The notes beneath the pieces were generated by a model. It saw only the letters and a program-made list of their open reading frames with translations, searched no databases and was not told the DNA's origin. From contig NZ_KB898353.1 of assembly GCF_000377565.1 (NCBI RefSeq), positions 124,001-188,000 on the forward strand: DNA of 64,000 nucleotides, read 5' to 3'. Both the position numbers and the translations under genes were made by a program. Below are positions 25,189-34,396 of this stretch, one piece after another; the stretch's first letter is position 1, and the number at the start of each line of letters is the position of its first letter. The DNA comes from Rhizobium sp. 2MFCol3.1 (GTDB taxonomy: Bacteria; Pseudomonadota; Alphaproteobacteria; Rhizobiales; Rhizobiaceae).

Positions 25189-26127
25189 CTAAAGAGTGGG
25201 CTGCGCCGAGACCTGCCCCTGCTGCCGCGAGATCGCAACCACCCAATCGCGAAATTCCGGCCCATAGGCTTTCTGCAGGGCCGATCGATCCCAAGCCAGA
25301 AAATAGCTCTCGCGCAACGGGATCCTGATGTCGACGGGAATGACCAGCGTCTGCGCCTCGAGCTCGTCCGATATCATCGACATCTGAGCGAGCACCACGC
25401 CGCGCTTGTTGACCGCAGCATCGATGGCGCTGCTAGACAGCGTGAAGGACAATCCCGGCGTCGTCTCCTTGAGATCGACGCCGACCTTTGCGGCGAATTC
25501 CGACCAGCGCGGATAGGGCGTGAAATGCCGCTCCCATTCGACATGCAGCAGCGGATAGCGCAACAACTCCGCCGCTGTGGGCTTGGCAGCCGCGATCAAT
25601 GCCGGCGAGCAGGCGGGAACGACCCAGTCGCGGAATAGCTCGGTATAATGATCGTGCTGCAGCACGTCTGAACCATAGCTGACGCGGAAATCGACCTCGT
25701 CGAAGCCCATGCGCGGCTCGCGGTCGCGGCCGATGACGCGGATGTGGGCGGCCGGGTGCATGGCCTGCCAGTCGAAGATGCGCCGTCCGATCCACTTGTT
25801 CACCACCGAGGACAGGGCGCTCAGGACCAGCGCATTCTCGTTGCGCGCACGCTCCAGCACCTGCTGCGCGATCGCGAACTGCTCGAAGCCCTTGGTGATC
25901 TCGCGGTGATAGAGCCGGCCCCAGACCGTCAACTCCGCGGTTCGGCCGCTGCGCTCCAGGAGCGTGACGCCGAGAAAGCTCTCGATCTTCCTGATCTGCT
26001 GGCTGATCGCGCCCGGCGACACATTGAGCTCGATCGCCGCCGCCGTGACGCTGCCGCAACGCCCGGCTGCCTCGAAAGCCTGCAGCGCCTTCAGCGGGAG
26101 CGCCCTCAGCTGTTGCTCATCGGTCAA
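25189..26127 (-). CDS. LysR-family transcriptional regulator
   Basis: The protein of about 312 residues has a LysR helix-turn-helix (LKALQAFEAAGRCGSVTAAAIELNVSPGAISQQIRKIE near the N-terminus, in part) and a periplasmic-binding-like effector domain with the GcvA-type features RVSYGSD and LLHVEW. No ATG precedes the helix-turn-helix closely; the TTG at 26127, 11 bases after the GntR gene ends, is the most plausible start. It probably regulates the monooxygenase pair directly downstream. Confidence 0.88.
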   Translation of the reverse strand: MTDEQQLRALPLKALQAFEAAGRCGSVTAAAIELNVSPGAISQQIRKIESFLGVTLLERSGRTAELTVWGRLYHREITKGFEQFAIAQQVLERARNENALVLSALSSVVNKWIGRRIFDWQAMHPAAHIRVIGRDREPRMGFDEVDFRVSYGSDVLQHDHYTELFRDWVVPACSPALIAAAKPTAAELLRYPLLHVEWERHFTPYPRWSEFAAKVGVDLKETTPGLSFTLSSSAIDAAVNKRGVVLAQMSMISDELEAQTLVIPVDIRIPLRESYFLAWDRSALQKAYGPEFRDWVVAISRQQGQVSAQPTL

Positions 26128-26137
26128 GTGGGCCTCG

Positions 26138-26863
26138 TCAGGGTTGGCGCCGCGAGCGTTTTTCAGCCGGCTGGAAGACGCTCGCGAACTGGAATCGATC
26201 GCCGGGATGCATGATCTCGACATGCGTCACCATACGCTCGTTCTGCCACGTCTGGCGAATGAGATTGAGGCAGGGCTCGCCGCGCTCCATCAGAAGCACG
26301 CGCGCCGTCGACGCGTCGGCCGAGACCGCCCGGATGACATGCCTCGCCTTCGACCACGGCACCTGCGACAACAGCCACTTCGCCGGCGGGGCACCCATGA
26401 AGCTCTCGTCTCTTGCAAGCGGCACGGTGTCGAGCAGGATCAGCCGACGCTCGATGGCGATCGGCTTTCCGTCGACGATATGCAGGCATTGAAGCCTCAG
26501 AACCTCAGAACCCTCGGGCGCCTGTAGCTGCGCGGCCTCGGCGGTATCCAGCCTTTCGATCTTGCGCGACAGTATCTCGTGCCGGTGCTCGTAGCCCGCA
26601 AGCGCCGCTTCGGTGCTGATGTCCTGGATATCCATCACCGTGCGGTCGATCTGCGGCGAGGCGACAAAGGAACCGGCCTTGCGCCGGCGCACGATCAGCC
26701 CGCGCTCGACGAGGATGGAGAGCGCCTTGCTGACCGTCATCCGCGAGCACTGATATTGCCCGACGAGATCGTGCTCGATCGGGATGCGATCTCCGGGGCG
26801 CCATTCGCCGCTTAGAATCCGCGTTTCGATGTCCTTGAAAATTCTTTGATGAATCGGGGCCAA
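26138..26863 (-). CDS. GntR-family (HutC-type) regulator with UTRA domain
   Basis: The protein of about 241 residues has a GntR winged helix (IHQRIFKDIETRILSGEWRPGDRIPIEHDL then SRMTVSKALSILVERGLIVRRR; each only in part) and a C-terminal UTRA effector domain (VLRLQCLHIVDGKPIAIERRLI). The UTRA group contains HutC and NagR-type regulators. The start is unclear: TTG at 26863 has a well-placed AAAAGG site and begins at the conserved domain, while longer starts at 26974 and 27013 add unconserved sequence. It is divergent from the amino-acid ABC operon. Confidence 0.88.
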   Translation of the reverse strand: MAPIHQRIFKDIETRILSGEWRPGDRIPIEHDLVGQYQCSRMTVSKALSILVERGLIVRRRKAGSFVASPQIDRTVMDIQDISTEAALAGYEHRHEILSRKIERLDTAEAAQLQAPEGSEVLRLQCLHIVDGKPIAIERRLILLDTVPLARDESFMGAPPAKWLLSQVPWSKARHVIRAVSADASTARVLLMERGEPCLNLIRQTWQNERMVTHVEIMHPGDRFQFASVFQPAEKRSRRQP

Positions 26864-26967
26864 TACGTCACCTTTTCTGCGGCGCGAGACGGAAATCGCT
26901 AACGCCGATCCGGGGGCTGCTTCAAAGCTGACGCACCTGCCCGGCACAAAAATTGCTTTCCTGGAGT

Positions 26968-27010
26968 TTGACATTGACACACTAGGCCAGCCTATATCTA
27001 TTTGTATAGT
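26968..27010 (+). promoter_or_regulatory. Promoter and possible GntR operator of the amino-acid ABC operon
   Basis: A tandem TTGACATTGACA (26968-26979) is followed after 18 bases (from the first copy) by CTATAT. The dyad CTATA-TCTATTTG-TATAG (26992-27009) overlaps the -10 region, as expected for a repressor site of the divergent GntR gene. Both assignments are by pattern only. Confidence 0.4.
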
Positions 27011-27105
27011 CAAAAGCGGACCGGAGAAGTTCGCTTAAGGGACTAAAAAGTTCGGGAACTCGTGCTCCTCCACAGGGGGAGCAAACACTGGAGAGATTGA
27101 AGATC

Positions 27106-27933
27106 ATGATCGCAAACTCATTGCTCAAGGGCCTGGTCGGCGCCGCATTCCTGTTTGGCGCGACGCTTTCCGCGCACGCCGCTGACACGCTTGCCGCCGT
27201 CAAGGCAGCCGGCACGCTGAAGGTCGGCACCGAGACCGCCTTCGCGCCGTTCGACTTCATCGATGCCGGCGAGCACGCGGGCCTCAACGTCGATCTCTTC
27301 GCCGAAATCGGCAAGGAACTCGGCGTCAAGATCGAGTGGGTCGCCCTTCCCTGGGACGGCGTTTTCCCGGCGCTCGAAGCCGGCAAGTTCGACGTGGTTG
27401 CTGGCCCGGCAACGATCACCAAGAAGCGTATGGAACGCTACCGCTTCACCCCACCGATCGCCGAAGCAACGATCGCGATCCTGAAGAAGGCCGGCGACAG
27501 CTCGATCAGCAAGCCGGAAGACATTGCCGGCAAGAAGATCGGCGTCGGCAAGGCGACTTCGCAGCTTGATCAGCTGAAGGAATTCTCCGATACGCTGACG
27601 ACCAAGGCTGATATCCGCGAATATCCTGCCTTCACCGAATCCTACGCCGACCTCGCTGCCGGCCGTATCGCCGGCGTTGCAAACTCGCTGCCGAACATCG
27701 CCTTCGTCGCCAAGCAGCGCGAGGGAACCTTCGAAGTCGTTCAGCCGCCTTTCGGCAAGAAGTCCTACTTCGGCTTCATCGGCCTGAAGGATGCCGATCA
27801 TGCGCCGCTGATGGACGCGATCGACGGCGCTCTGCTGAAGATCAAGGCTGACGGCCGCATGGCGGAGCTGCAGAAGAAGTGGTTCGGCGCCACCTTCGAT
27901 ACCCCTGACGCGGTCAAGGACCCGGCGTTCTGA
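27106..27933 (+). CDS. Polar amino-acid ABC transporter substrate-binding protein
   Basis: This 275-residue periplasmic binding protein (family 3) has a signal peptide ending at HAA near residue 25. The mature N-terminus is TLKVGTETAFAPFDFIDAGEHAGLNVDLFAEIGKEL in pattern, with GVFPALEAGKFDVVAGPATITKKRMERYRFTPP in the middle, the classical signature of glutamine/histidine/opine-type binding proteins. The gene opens a four-gene importer operon and is followed by a strong hairpin. The ligand is not predictable beyond a polar amino acid or derivative. Confidence 0.95.
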   Translation: MIANSLLKGLVGAAFLFGATLSAHAADTLAAVKAAGTLKVGTETAFAPFDFIDAGEHAGLNVDLFAEIGKELGVKIEWVALPWDGVFPALEAGKFDVVAGPATITKKRMERYRFTPPIAEATIAILKKAGDSSISKPEDIAGKKIGVGKATSQLDQLKEFSDTLTTKADIREYPAFTESYADLAAGRIAGVANSLPNIAFVAKQREGTFEVVQPPFGKKSYFGFIGLKDADHAPLMDAIDGALLKIKADGRMAELQKKWFGATFDTPDAVKDPAF

Positions 27934-27952
27934 TTTTATGAATCAGTGATCC

Positions 27953-27981
27953 GTCGCGCTCCGGCGATACCGGAGCGCGAC
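27953..27981 (+). repeat. GC-rich hairpin after the amino-acid binding-protein gene
   Basis: GTCGCGCTCCGG (27953-27964) and CCGGAGCGCGAC (27970-27981) form a perfect 12-bp stem with a CGATA loop, 19 bases after the stop codon and before the permease gene. Only a weak T-rich stretch follows, so partial termination or 3'-end protection is likely. Confidence 0.75.
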
Positions 27982-28017
27982 CAGGTTTTGTGAGCGCCAG
28001 ACAGGCTAAAGCCGCAT

Positions 28018-28659
28018 ATGTCCCTAAAACTCTTCGAATTGCTTCTGCAGGCGTCGATCTACACGGTGACGATCAGCGTCGTCTCTATCCTGATTGGCTT
28101 CGCGATCGCCATCGGGCTATCGGGCATGCTCCTGTCGAAGAAGACGCTTTTCGTTCTTCCTGCTCAAGTTTTCATCAGCTTCTTCCGCGGCGTGCCTCTG
28201 CTCGTCCAGCTTCTGCTGATCTATAACTTGCTGCCCGCGATCGGCCTCAACGTTCCGAGCATTGTAGCGGCGATCGCCGGCATGTCGCTCTGCACCGCAG
28301 CCTATCAGGCCGAAAACCTTCGCGGCGGTTTCGCCAGCGTGCCCGTCGGGTTGATTGAATCGGCCGAGATGGTCGGCATGACACCGGGCCAGATCTTCCG
28401 CCGCATCAAGGCGCCGATCGCGCTGCGCCTGACATTCCCGGCGCTCGTCAACGAAGCGATCCTCATTCTCAAGGCATCGTCCCTGGTCTCGGTCGTCGGC
28501 ATCATCGAACTGACCCGCATGGCGCAGGACCTCGCCGGCAGCACCTTCCTGCCGCTGCAGATCTTCGCGGCCGCGGGCCTCATCTATCTCGTCATCAACT
28601 GGATCGTGGCGCTTGCGGGCGGCCTGATCGAGCGCTCCCTGCCGGGAGTTCCAAGATGA
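28018..28659 (+). CDS. Amino-acid ABC transporter permease
   Basis: This 213-residue HisQ/HisM-family permease has about five transmembrane helices. The family signature is FISFFRGVPLLVQLLLIYNLLP near residues 55-75 and the ATPase-contact EAA loop is ESAEMVGMTPGQIFRRIKAPIALR near 115-138 (partial). Its stop overlaps the next start as ATGA. Confidence 0.95.
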   Translation: MSLKLFELLLQASIYTVTISVVSILIGFAIAIGLSGMLLSKKTLFVLPAQVFISFFRGVPLLVQLLLIYNLLPAIGLNVPSIVAAIAGMSLCTAAYQAENLRGGFASVPVGLIESAEMVGMTPGQIFRRIKAPIALRLTFPALVNEAILILKASSLVSVVGIIELTRMAQDLAGSTFLPLQIFAAAGLIYLVINWIVALAGGLIERSLPGVPR

Positions 28660-29324
28660 CATTCGATATCAACGTCATTCTCGACCAGATGCCGGCCATC
28701 GTCAGCGGCGCCGGCGTCACGCTGATGACCTGGATTGTCGGCACCATCGCCGCCGCCGTACTCGGCTTCTTCGTGGCGGTCGGTCGTCGCTTCGGCGGCA
28801 TGCTGCTCGACAAGGTGCTCGGGTTTGCCGTCGCCGTGTTGCGCGGCACGCCGTTCCTGATCCAGATCTTCCTCGTCTATTATGGCGGCCCCTTCATCGG
28901 CCTCTCGCTCGATCCGATCCCGGCGGGCCTGATCGGCATCTCGATCTACGGCGCGGCCTATTACAGCGAGATCTTCCGCTCCGGCTTTCTCGCCGTTCCC
29001 AAGGGCCATATCGAGGCCGGCGAATGCGTGGGCATGACGCAAGGGCAGATCATCCGGCGCATCCTTCTGCCCGAAATGACGATGCTGGTGCTGCCGCCCT
29101 CGCTCAACATGGCGGTTCTCCTGATGAAGGAGACGGCGGTTTTATCGATCATCACCGTGCCCGAGCTGACGGCGACGCTGAGCGCCATCGGCGCGCAGCA
29201 ATATGCCTTCGTCGAAGCGCTGTCGGTGCTGGCGCTGTTTTATTGGGTCCTTGTCGAGATCACCGGCAGGCTTGGCCATCTCGTCGAAACGAAACTCACA
29301 CGATTCAGGTTTTTCAACGCATGA
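28656..29324 (+). CDS. Amino-acid ABC transporter permease
   Basis: This 222-residue partner permease of the same family has AVLRGTPFLIQIFLVYYGGPF near residues 62-82 and the EAA loop EAGECVGMTQGQIIRRILLPEM near 118-139. The ATG overlaps the previous stop and its own stop overlaps the ATPase start, so the subunits are translationally coupled and made in equal amounts. Confidence 0.95.
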   Translation: MTFDINVILDQMPAIVSGAGVTLMTWIVGTIAAAVLGFFVAVGRRFGGMLLDKVLGFAVAVLRGTPFLIQIFLVYYGGPFIGLSLDPIPAGLIGISIYGAAYYSEIFRSGFLAVPKGHIEAGECVGMTQGQIIRRILLPEMTMLVLPPSLNMAVLLMKETAVLSIITVPELTATLSAIGAQQYAFVEALSVLALFYWVLVEITGRLGHLVETKLTRFRFFNA

Positions 29325-30112
29325 GCCTACCCGCGATCGCAGTCAAAAATCTCGTCAAGACATTCGGCGACACCACCGTTCTCCACGGCATCGACCTCGA
29401 GATCCCGCAGGGACAGGTGTCCTGCCTGATCGGCCCATCGGGCTCCGGCAAGAGCACGCTGTTGCGCTGCATGGCCTTTCTCGAGGAGGCAACATCAGGA
29501 ACGATCGCCATCAACGGCGAAACGCTCGGCTTCACGGAAAATGCGCGGGGCGTGCGTGAGCGCATTCCGGCCGCCGCCAACCGCGCCATCCGGGCGCAGA
29601 TCGGCATGGTGTTCCAGCAGTTCAACCTCTGGCCCCATATGACCGCGCTCGGCAATGTCAGCGAGGCGCTGAAGCTGGTGCAGAAGATGAACAGGAAACA
29701 AGCCGAGGAGCTGGCCATGGCGCAGCTCGTCAAGGTCGGGCTGGAAAGCCGCGCCGGGCACTATCCGTCGCAGCTTTCAGGCGGACAGCAGCAGCGCGTG
29801 GCGATCGCCCGGGCGCTGGCTCTGAAGCCGAAGATCATGCTCTTCGACGAGCCGACCTCGTCGCTCGACCCCGAACTGACCGGCGAAGTGCTGAACGTCA
29901 TGCGTGATCTCGCCGCCGAGGGGATGACCATGGTGGTCGTCTCCCACGAGATCGGCTTTGCGGCCACGGTCGGCCAGCAGATCACCTTCCTCGACCATGG
30001 CAAGGTGCAGTTTTCCGGCCCGCCGCAAGACGTGTTCAAGAAGCCGCGCAATCCGCGTCTTGAACAGTTCCTCGACACGTATCTCGACCGCGGCGCATCG
30101 ATGCTGATGTAG
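29321..30112 (+). CDS. Amino-acid ABC transporter ATP-binding protein
   Basis: This 263-residue ATPase of the HisP/GlnQ type energises the importer. Walker A is GPSGSGKST near residues 36-44, the Q-loop is VFQQFNLWPH near 96, the signature is LSGGQQQRVAIARAL near 153, Walker B is IMLFDEPTSSLDPE near 171 and the switch His lies in VVVSHEI. The ATG at 29321 overlaps the permease stop (ATGA), which fixes the start. Confidence 0.96.
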   Translation: MSLPAIAVKNLVKTFGDTTVLHGIDLEIPQGQVSCLIGPSGSGKSTLLRCMAFLEEATSGTIAINGETLGFTENARGVRERIPAAANRAIRAQIGMVFQQFNLWPHMTALGNVSEALKLVQKMNRKQAEELAMAQLVKVGLESRAGHYPSQLSGGQQQRVAIARALALKPKIMLFDEPTSSLDPELTGEVLNVMRDLAAEGMTMVVVSHEIGFAATVGQQITFLDHGKVQFSGPPQDVFKKPRNPRLEQFLDTYLDRGASMLM

Positions 30113-30336
30113 GGCGTTTCCTGTCGGCTACGTGCTTCGTTCATGCGCCGGCAAACGCTGCCGTTGCGGATCGGCCCGGATGCCCGCCACCGCCGGTAGC
30201 AGAGTGCAGCCGTTGGAATGACTTCTTTGTGAAATGAGCCAAGCCGAGGCAATTCGTTAACACAGCATTAACGATCTCGGCGCTAGCTGATGTGCACTAA
30301 CAATTCGTATGCGCGCTATCGAGCAAGCTGGATCCG

Positions 30337-32064
30337 ATGTCCATTCTTCAAACCCTAGCATCCAGAAGCGGGCGTCTCGTCAGCCTGGAGTTCGGCTCTC
30401 GCGATGGCGGCAGGCGCCTGGTCAAGCCACGCCGCAAGGCGCCCACGCCGCGATCGCGGCTGGCAATATTAGGCACCGTGCTTGTGCTTGCCTACGGCGT
30501 CATCGGCGGCAAGCTCATCTATTACGGCGTACATGGCGACCCCTCGACCTCAGCCATCCTGCCCAAGCCTTCGTCGGTCGCATCGCGCCCGGATATCCTG
30601 GATCGCAACGGAGAGCTGCTGGCGACGGACATCCGCACCGTGTCGATGTTCGCCGAGCCGATCAAGATCGTCGACGTCGATGATGCGGTCGAAAAGCTCG
30701 CAACCGTCTTTCCCGATCTCGACAAGCGCTCGACATTTCAGAAGCTCTCCAACCGTCGCTCGCACTTTGCCTGGCTGAAGCGTCAGCTGAGCCCGAAGCA
30801 GCAGAGCGAGGTGCTGAAGCTTGGCATTCCCGCCATCGGCTTCCGTCCCGAAGTAAAGCGCTTCTATCCGGGCGGCCGCACCGCCGCGCATATTCTCGGT
30901 TATGTCGACATCGACAATCACGGCGTCAGCGGCATGGAGAAATATCTTGACGATCAGGGCCTCTCAGCCCTCGCCTCAACGGGTCTCACTATCGCCGGCA
31001 GCCTGGAACCGGTGAAGCTTTCCATCGATATCCGTGCGCAGAACGCCGTGCACGATGTGGTGGCGGACGCGATCGGCCGGTATCAGGCGCAATCGGCCGG
31101 AGCCGTGGTCCTTGATATCTACACCGGCGAGGTGCTCGCCATGGCCTCGGCACCCGACTTCGATCCGAACGATCCGCAAGCGGATGGCGACAAAGGCTGG
31201 CTCAACCGGATGTCGAATGGCACCGATGAGATGGGCTCCGTCTTCAAGACCTTCTCGATCGCGATGGCGATCGACACCGGAAAGATCAAGCTGTCCGATA
31301 CGTTCGACGCCAGCACGCCACTGCATTACGGCGGCTTCACGATCCACGACGACCGTGACGTTCCGAGGCGCGTGTTGTCGATCCCGGAAATCTTCCGTTA
31401 TTCGTCAAACGTCGGCACCGCCAAGATGATGGATGTCGTCGGCATGGATATCCAGAAAGAATACCTCACCCGCTTCGGCCTGCTCTCGAAGATGCAGACG
31501 GAGTTGCCGGAAGTGAAGGCGCCGAGCCAGCCGAGAGTCTGGAAGAAGATCAACTCCCTCACCGCCGCCTTCGGCCACGGCGTTGCCACGACGCCGATGC
31601 AAACCGCAGTCGCCGGCGCGGCTCTTCTGGATGGCGGCGAACTGATCGAGCCGACCTTCCTGCCGCGCACGCGTGAAGAGGCTGCCGAGACCGAACAGCC
31701 AGTCGTCAAGAAGAGCACCAGTGACACCATCCGGTATCTCTTCAAGCTGAATGGCGAGCAGGGCACAGGGCGAACCGCCGATGTGCCCGGCTTCCATGTC
31801 GGCGGCAAGACCGGGACGGCCAACAAGGTCATCCACGGCGTCTATTCACACAAGCTGAGCTTCAACTCTTTCCTCGCGGGCTTCCCGATGCAAAACCCGC
31901 GATACGTGGTTTTGTCATTCGTCGATCAACCGCTGACGGGTTTGCACAACCTCAACTTCGCCGCCCAGACCGCAGCGCCGATGGTGGCCGATATCGTCAA
32001 GCGGGTCGGGCCGATACTGGGCGTTCAGCCGGATTTCGGACAGAACCTGTTGGTCGGCTACTGA
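30337..32064 (+). CDS. FtsI-like penicillin-binding protein (class B transpeptidase)
   Basis: This 575-residue peptidoglycan transpeptidase has a cytoplasmic basic N-terminus, one transmembrane helix near residues 43-62 and a pedestal domain starting at RPDILDRNGELLATDI. The transpeptidase motifs are all present: Ser301-Val-Phe-Lys304, Ser356-Ser-Asn358 and Lys491-Thr-Gly493. It resembles FtsI/PBP3 but is not in a division-gene cluster, so it is probably a second class B enzyme. The residue pair before the active Ser is MG, where FtsI proteins usually have PG. Neighbours are unrelated, so its growth role is unknown. Confidence 0.92.
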   Translation: MSILQTLASRSGRLVSLEFGSRDGGRRLVKPRRKAPTPRSRLAILGTVLVLAYGVIGGKLIYYGVHGDPSTSAILPKPSSVASRPDILDRNGELLATDIRTVSMFAEPIKIVDVDDAVEKLATVFPDLDKRSTFQKLSNRRSHFAWLKRQLSPKQQSEVLKLGIPAIGFRPEVKRFYPGGRTAAHILGYVDIDNHGVSGMEKYLDDQGLSALASTGLTIAGSLEPVKLSIDIRAQNAVHDVVADAIGRYQAQSAGAVVLDIYTGEVLAMASAPDFDPNDPQADGDKGWLNRMSNGTDEMGSVFKTFSIAMAIDTGKIKLSDTFDASTPLHYGGFTIHDDRDVPRRVLSIPEIFRYSSNVGTAKMMDVVGMDIQKEYLTRFGLLSKMQTELPEVKAPSQPRVWKKINSLTAAFGHGVATTPMQTAVAGAALLDGGELIEPTFLPRTREEAAETEQPVVKKSTSDTIRYLFKLNGEQGTGRTADVPGFHVGGKTGTANKVIHGVYSHKLSFNSFLAGFPMQNPRYVVLSFVDQPLTGLHNLNFAAQTAAPMVADIVKRVGPILGVQPDFGQNLLVGY

Positions 32065-32079
32065 GCGGATGCACCGGAC

Positions 32080-32105
32080 TCCGACCGCCAGCATGGGCGG
32101 TCGGA
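32080..32105. terminator. Hairpin between convergent genes
   Basis: TCCGACCGCC (32080-32089) and GGCGGTCGGA (32096-32105) form a perfect 10-bp stem with a 6-nt loop between the penicillin-binding protein stop and the end of the convergent hydrolase gene. There is no clear T-run on either side, so it may work as a Rho-assisted or two-way terminator. Confidence 0.5.
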
Positions 32106-32122
32106 AGCCCTGTTGACAGCAC

Positions 32123-33010
32123 CTAGACTAGGTACTTCTTGAACCAGGCCACAGTCCGTTCCCAGGCAAGCTTGGCGGCCGCTTCGTCGTAGCGCGGCGT
32201 CGAGTCATTGTGAAAGCCATGGTTCACACCGGGATAGACATAGGCCTCATAGACCTTCTTGTCCGCCTTCAGCGCCGCCTCATAGGCCGGCCAGCCGTCG
32301 GTGATGCCCTTGTCGAGTTCGGCGTAGTGCAGAAGCAGCGGCGCCTTGATGCGCGTGACGCTGTCGGCGCTCGGCTGACGGCCGTAAAACGGCACGGCGG
32401 CGCCGAGTTCCGGATAGGCGACTGCCGCGGCATTGGCGACGCCGCCGCCGTAGCAGAAGCCGGTAATGCCGACCTTGCCTGTTGTCAGGTCGCTCTTCAT
32501 CAGAAACTCGATCGCGGCGAAGAAGTCGTTCATCAGCTTCTGCGGATCGACTTTCTGCTGCAACTCGCGGCCCTTCTCGTCATTCCCGGGATAGCCGCCG
32601 ACGGACGTCAGGCCATCGGGCGCCAGCGCGATGAAGCCCGCCTTGGCAACGCGCCGCGCGACGTCTTCGATATAGGGGTTGAGCCCCCGGTTTTCATGCA
32701 CGACAACCACGCCTGGCACCTTCCCCTCTGTCTTCGCCGGGCGAACGAGATAGCCGCGCACGTCGCCATTTCCCTTGGGCGAGGGATAGGTGATGTATTC
32801 GGCGATAATATCGGGATCGGTGAACTCCACCTGCGTCGCCAGAGCATAGTTCGGGCTCATCGAGGATAGAATTGCAGCGGCGGTCAGGCCGCCGACAGCG
32901 AACTTGCTCGCCCGGTCGAGGAATTCACGCTTGGTGATCCTGCCATGCGCGTAATAATCGTAGAGTTCAAGCAGTTCCTGGGGGAAGTCCTTCGCGGTCA
33001 GCCGATTCAT
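32123..33010 (-). CDS. Dienelactone hydrolase family protein (YghX-like)
   Basis: This 295-residue alpha/beta hydrolase has the dienelactone-hydrolase triad: Cys in [10 protein letters not shown] near residue 185, Asp in HYAELDKGI and His in GVNHGFHND near the C-terminus. The N-terminus [24 protein letters not shown] looks like a Tat-type or membrane-anchoring segment, as in YghX proteins. The ATG at 33010 follows GGAGG. It is a single-gene unit with no pathway context. Confidence 0.88.
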   Translation of the reverse strand: MNRLTAKDFPQELLELYDYYAHGRITKREFLDRASKFAVGGLTAAAILSSMSPNYALATQVEFTDPDIIAEYITYPSPKGNGDVRGYLVRPAKTEGKVPGVVVVHENRGLNPYIEDVARRVAKAGFIALAPDGLTSVGGYPGNDEKGRELQQKVDPQKLMNDFFAAIEFLMKSDLTTGKVGITGFCYGGGVANAAAVAYPELGAAVPFYGRQPSADSVTRIKAPLLLHYAELDKGITDGWPAYEAALKADKKVYEAYVYPGVNHGFHNDSTPRYDEAAAKLAWERTVAWFKKYLV

Positions 33011-33095
33011 GATTGATCCTCCATCCATCCGTTTCGGCGGCAATACTACACGACCGTTTCCCCTCGTCAGTTCAACATTGCGCTACCAGCAGGGC

Positions 33096-34295
33096 TCAGC
33101 GACGCCCCAGCCGGTCGAAATAAAGGAGCATCGCCAGCCCGATCACACCGGCAAGCGCTCCGATGAAGGCGGTTCCGGAATAGCTGCTGACCGCAGTGCC
33201 GATGGCGAAGAGCAATGCGCTGAGGCCGGCGCTGATGAAGATGTTGACGGAGATGAGCGCGCTGCCCAATCCTGGCCGCTCGGCGATCAGGTCTTGCAGA
33301 TAGGTGATCGGGATGCTGATCAGCGCAGCCGCCCCAATGCCGCTGATCAAGGTGAGCGCGTAGACATGCCAGGGCGCCGAAGCGAAGCCGAGCAGCGTGA
33401 GATAGACGACATAGATGCTTGCGCCGATCGCGAGCGCCGTCACATGGCTCATGATCCTTTGCGCCCGCCCCCAGACGATGATGAAGACGACCTCGAGAAA
33501 GGCGACGATGCCGATGAGGATGCCGAGATCGGCGACCGTCCCGTGCGCGGCGCCGGTGACGATCAGCGGCAGGATGGCGCCGTTGATGTGCAGCGTCGAA
33601 CTGATGAGCGCGATGGCGATGACCCGGACGAGCACCGGCGGCGAAACGACCTCGCCGAGCGCCGCCAGATAGGAGAAATGGCGGCTCGCGGCCTTGTCGG
33701 TCCCCGTCTGCCGCGGAAGGAAAATGGCGATAAGGCCAAAGCAGGCGGCGCAGGCAATGCCGGCGAACAGATAGGCCGGCAGCATGCTCGGCGACCGGGC
33801 GAGCAACACGCCGGTCAGGCCGGGCACCAAGACCCAGGAGAGCGACATCATCGCGCGCACACCGGAATTGACCCTGGCGACGTCATCGCGCGACATGCCG
33901 GTTGTCCTTCGGCGAACATTCCCGAAGAGCAGCGAATTCAGCGAGCCATAGACCGGCAGGAGCAGTAGTGCGCTGACCACGAAGGTTGCCTGATGCGGCA
34001 GAATGTAGATCGCACCATAGCCGAGCACGCCAAAGATTGCAGTCGCCAGCATCATGGTGCGATATTCGCCGAGCCGGTCCGCCAGATTGCCGAGCAGGAT
34101 GCTGACGGTAACGTTGACGGCCGCGGCGGAAAAAATCAGCGCGGAGTAGAGCCCGTTGCTCAAGCCCAGCTCGCGGATGCCGACAACAGATTGATAGGGA
34201 GAGGTGGCGGCACTCGCGACGCCGAACATAAAGAGGGCGAGCATGCTCACCCGAATGGTCGGGTCGCGGAAGACGGCAGGGAGAAAGCGGGTCAT
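33096..34295 (-). CDS. MFS transporter, sugar-efflux (SetB-like) type
   Basis: This 399-residue major facilitator protein has about 12 transmembrane helices. The first (MLALFMFGVASAATSPYQSV) and the loop LLGNLADRLGEYRT fit the Set sugar-efflux group. It is the last gene of the minus-strand RidA-RpiR-SDR-GH20-M81 operon, separated from the M81 gene by 101 bases with a hairpin. It may export excess sugar or import a breakdown product of the same pathway (inference). Confidence 0.88.
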   Translation of the reverse strand: MTRFLPAVFRDPTIRVSMLALFMFGVASAATSPYQSVVGIRELGLSNGLYSALIFSAAAVNVTVSILLGNLADRLGEYRTMMLATAIFGVLGYGAIYILPHQATFVVSALLLLPVYGSLNSLLFGNVRRRTTGMSRDDVARVNSGVRAMMSLSWVLVPGLTGVLLARSPSMLPAYLFAGIACAACFGLIAIFLPRQTGTDKAASRHFSYLAALGEVVSPPVLVRVIAIALISSTLHINGAILPLIVTGAAHGTVADLGILIGIVAFLEVVFIIVWGRAQRIMSHVTALAIGASIYVVYLTLLGFASAPWHVYALTLISGIGAAALISIPITYLQDLIAERPGLGSALISVNIFISAGLSALLFAIGTAVSSYSGTAFIGALAGVIGLAMLLYFDRLGRR

Positions 34296-34343
34296 GTTCG
34301 AATTCGTGGCGGTGGCGGCAGACGCTCGTCTTGGGCGAGCGCG

Positions 34344-34380
34344 GCCTGGCGGCTCCGGTATAAAACCGAAACCGCCAGGC
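34344..34380 (-). repeat. Intercistronic hairpin between M81 and MFS genes
   Basis: GCCTGGCGG (34344-34352) and CCGCCAGGC (34372-34380) form a perfect 9-bp stem. A second small stem CCGG/ACCG can form within the loop. It lies 17 bases after the M81 stop and may reduce transcription into the transporter gene. Confidence 0.55.
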
Positions 34381-34396
34381 TGTCAGTTATTTCCTA

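Noticed and set aside
26864..27013. Longer GntR starts at ATG 26974 or TTG 27013
   Set aside because: The extra residues are not conserved-looking, have no ribosome-binding site and would cover the promoter/operator region of the divergent operon.
29024..29320. Upstream extension of the amino-acid ATPase frame
   Set aside because: It lies wholly within the permease gene, and the ATGA overlap at 29321 gives the natural start.
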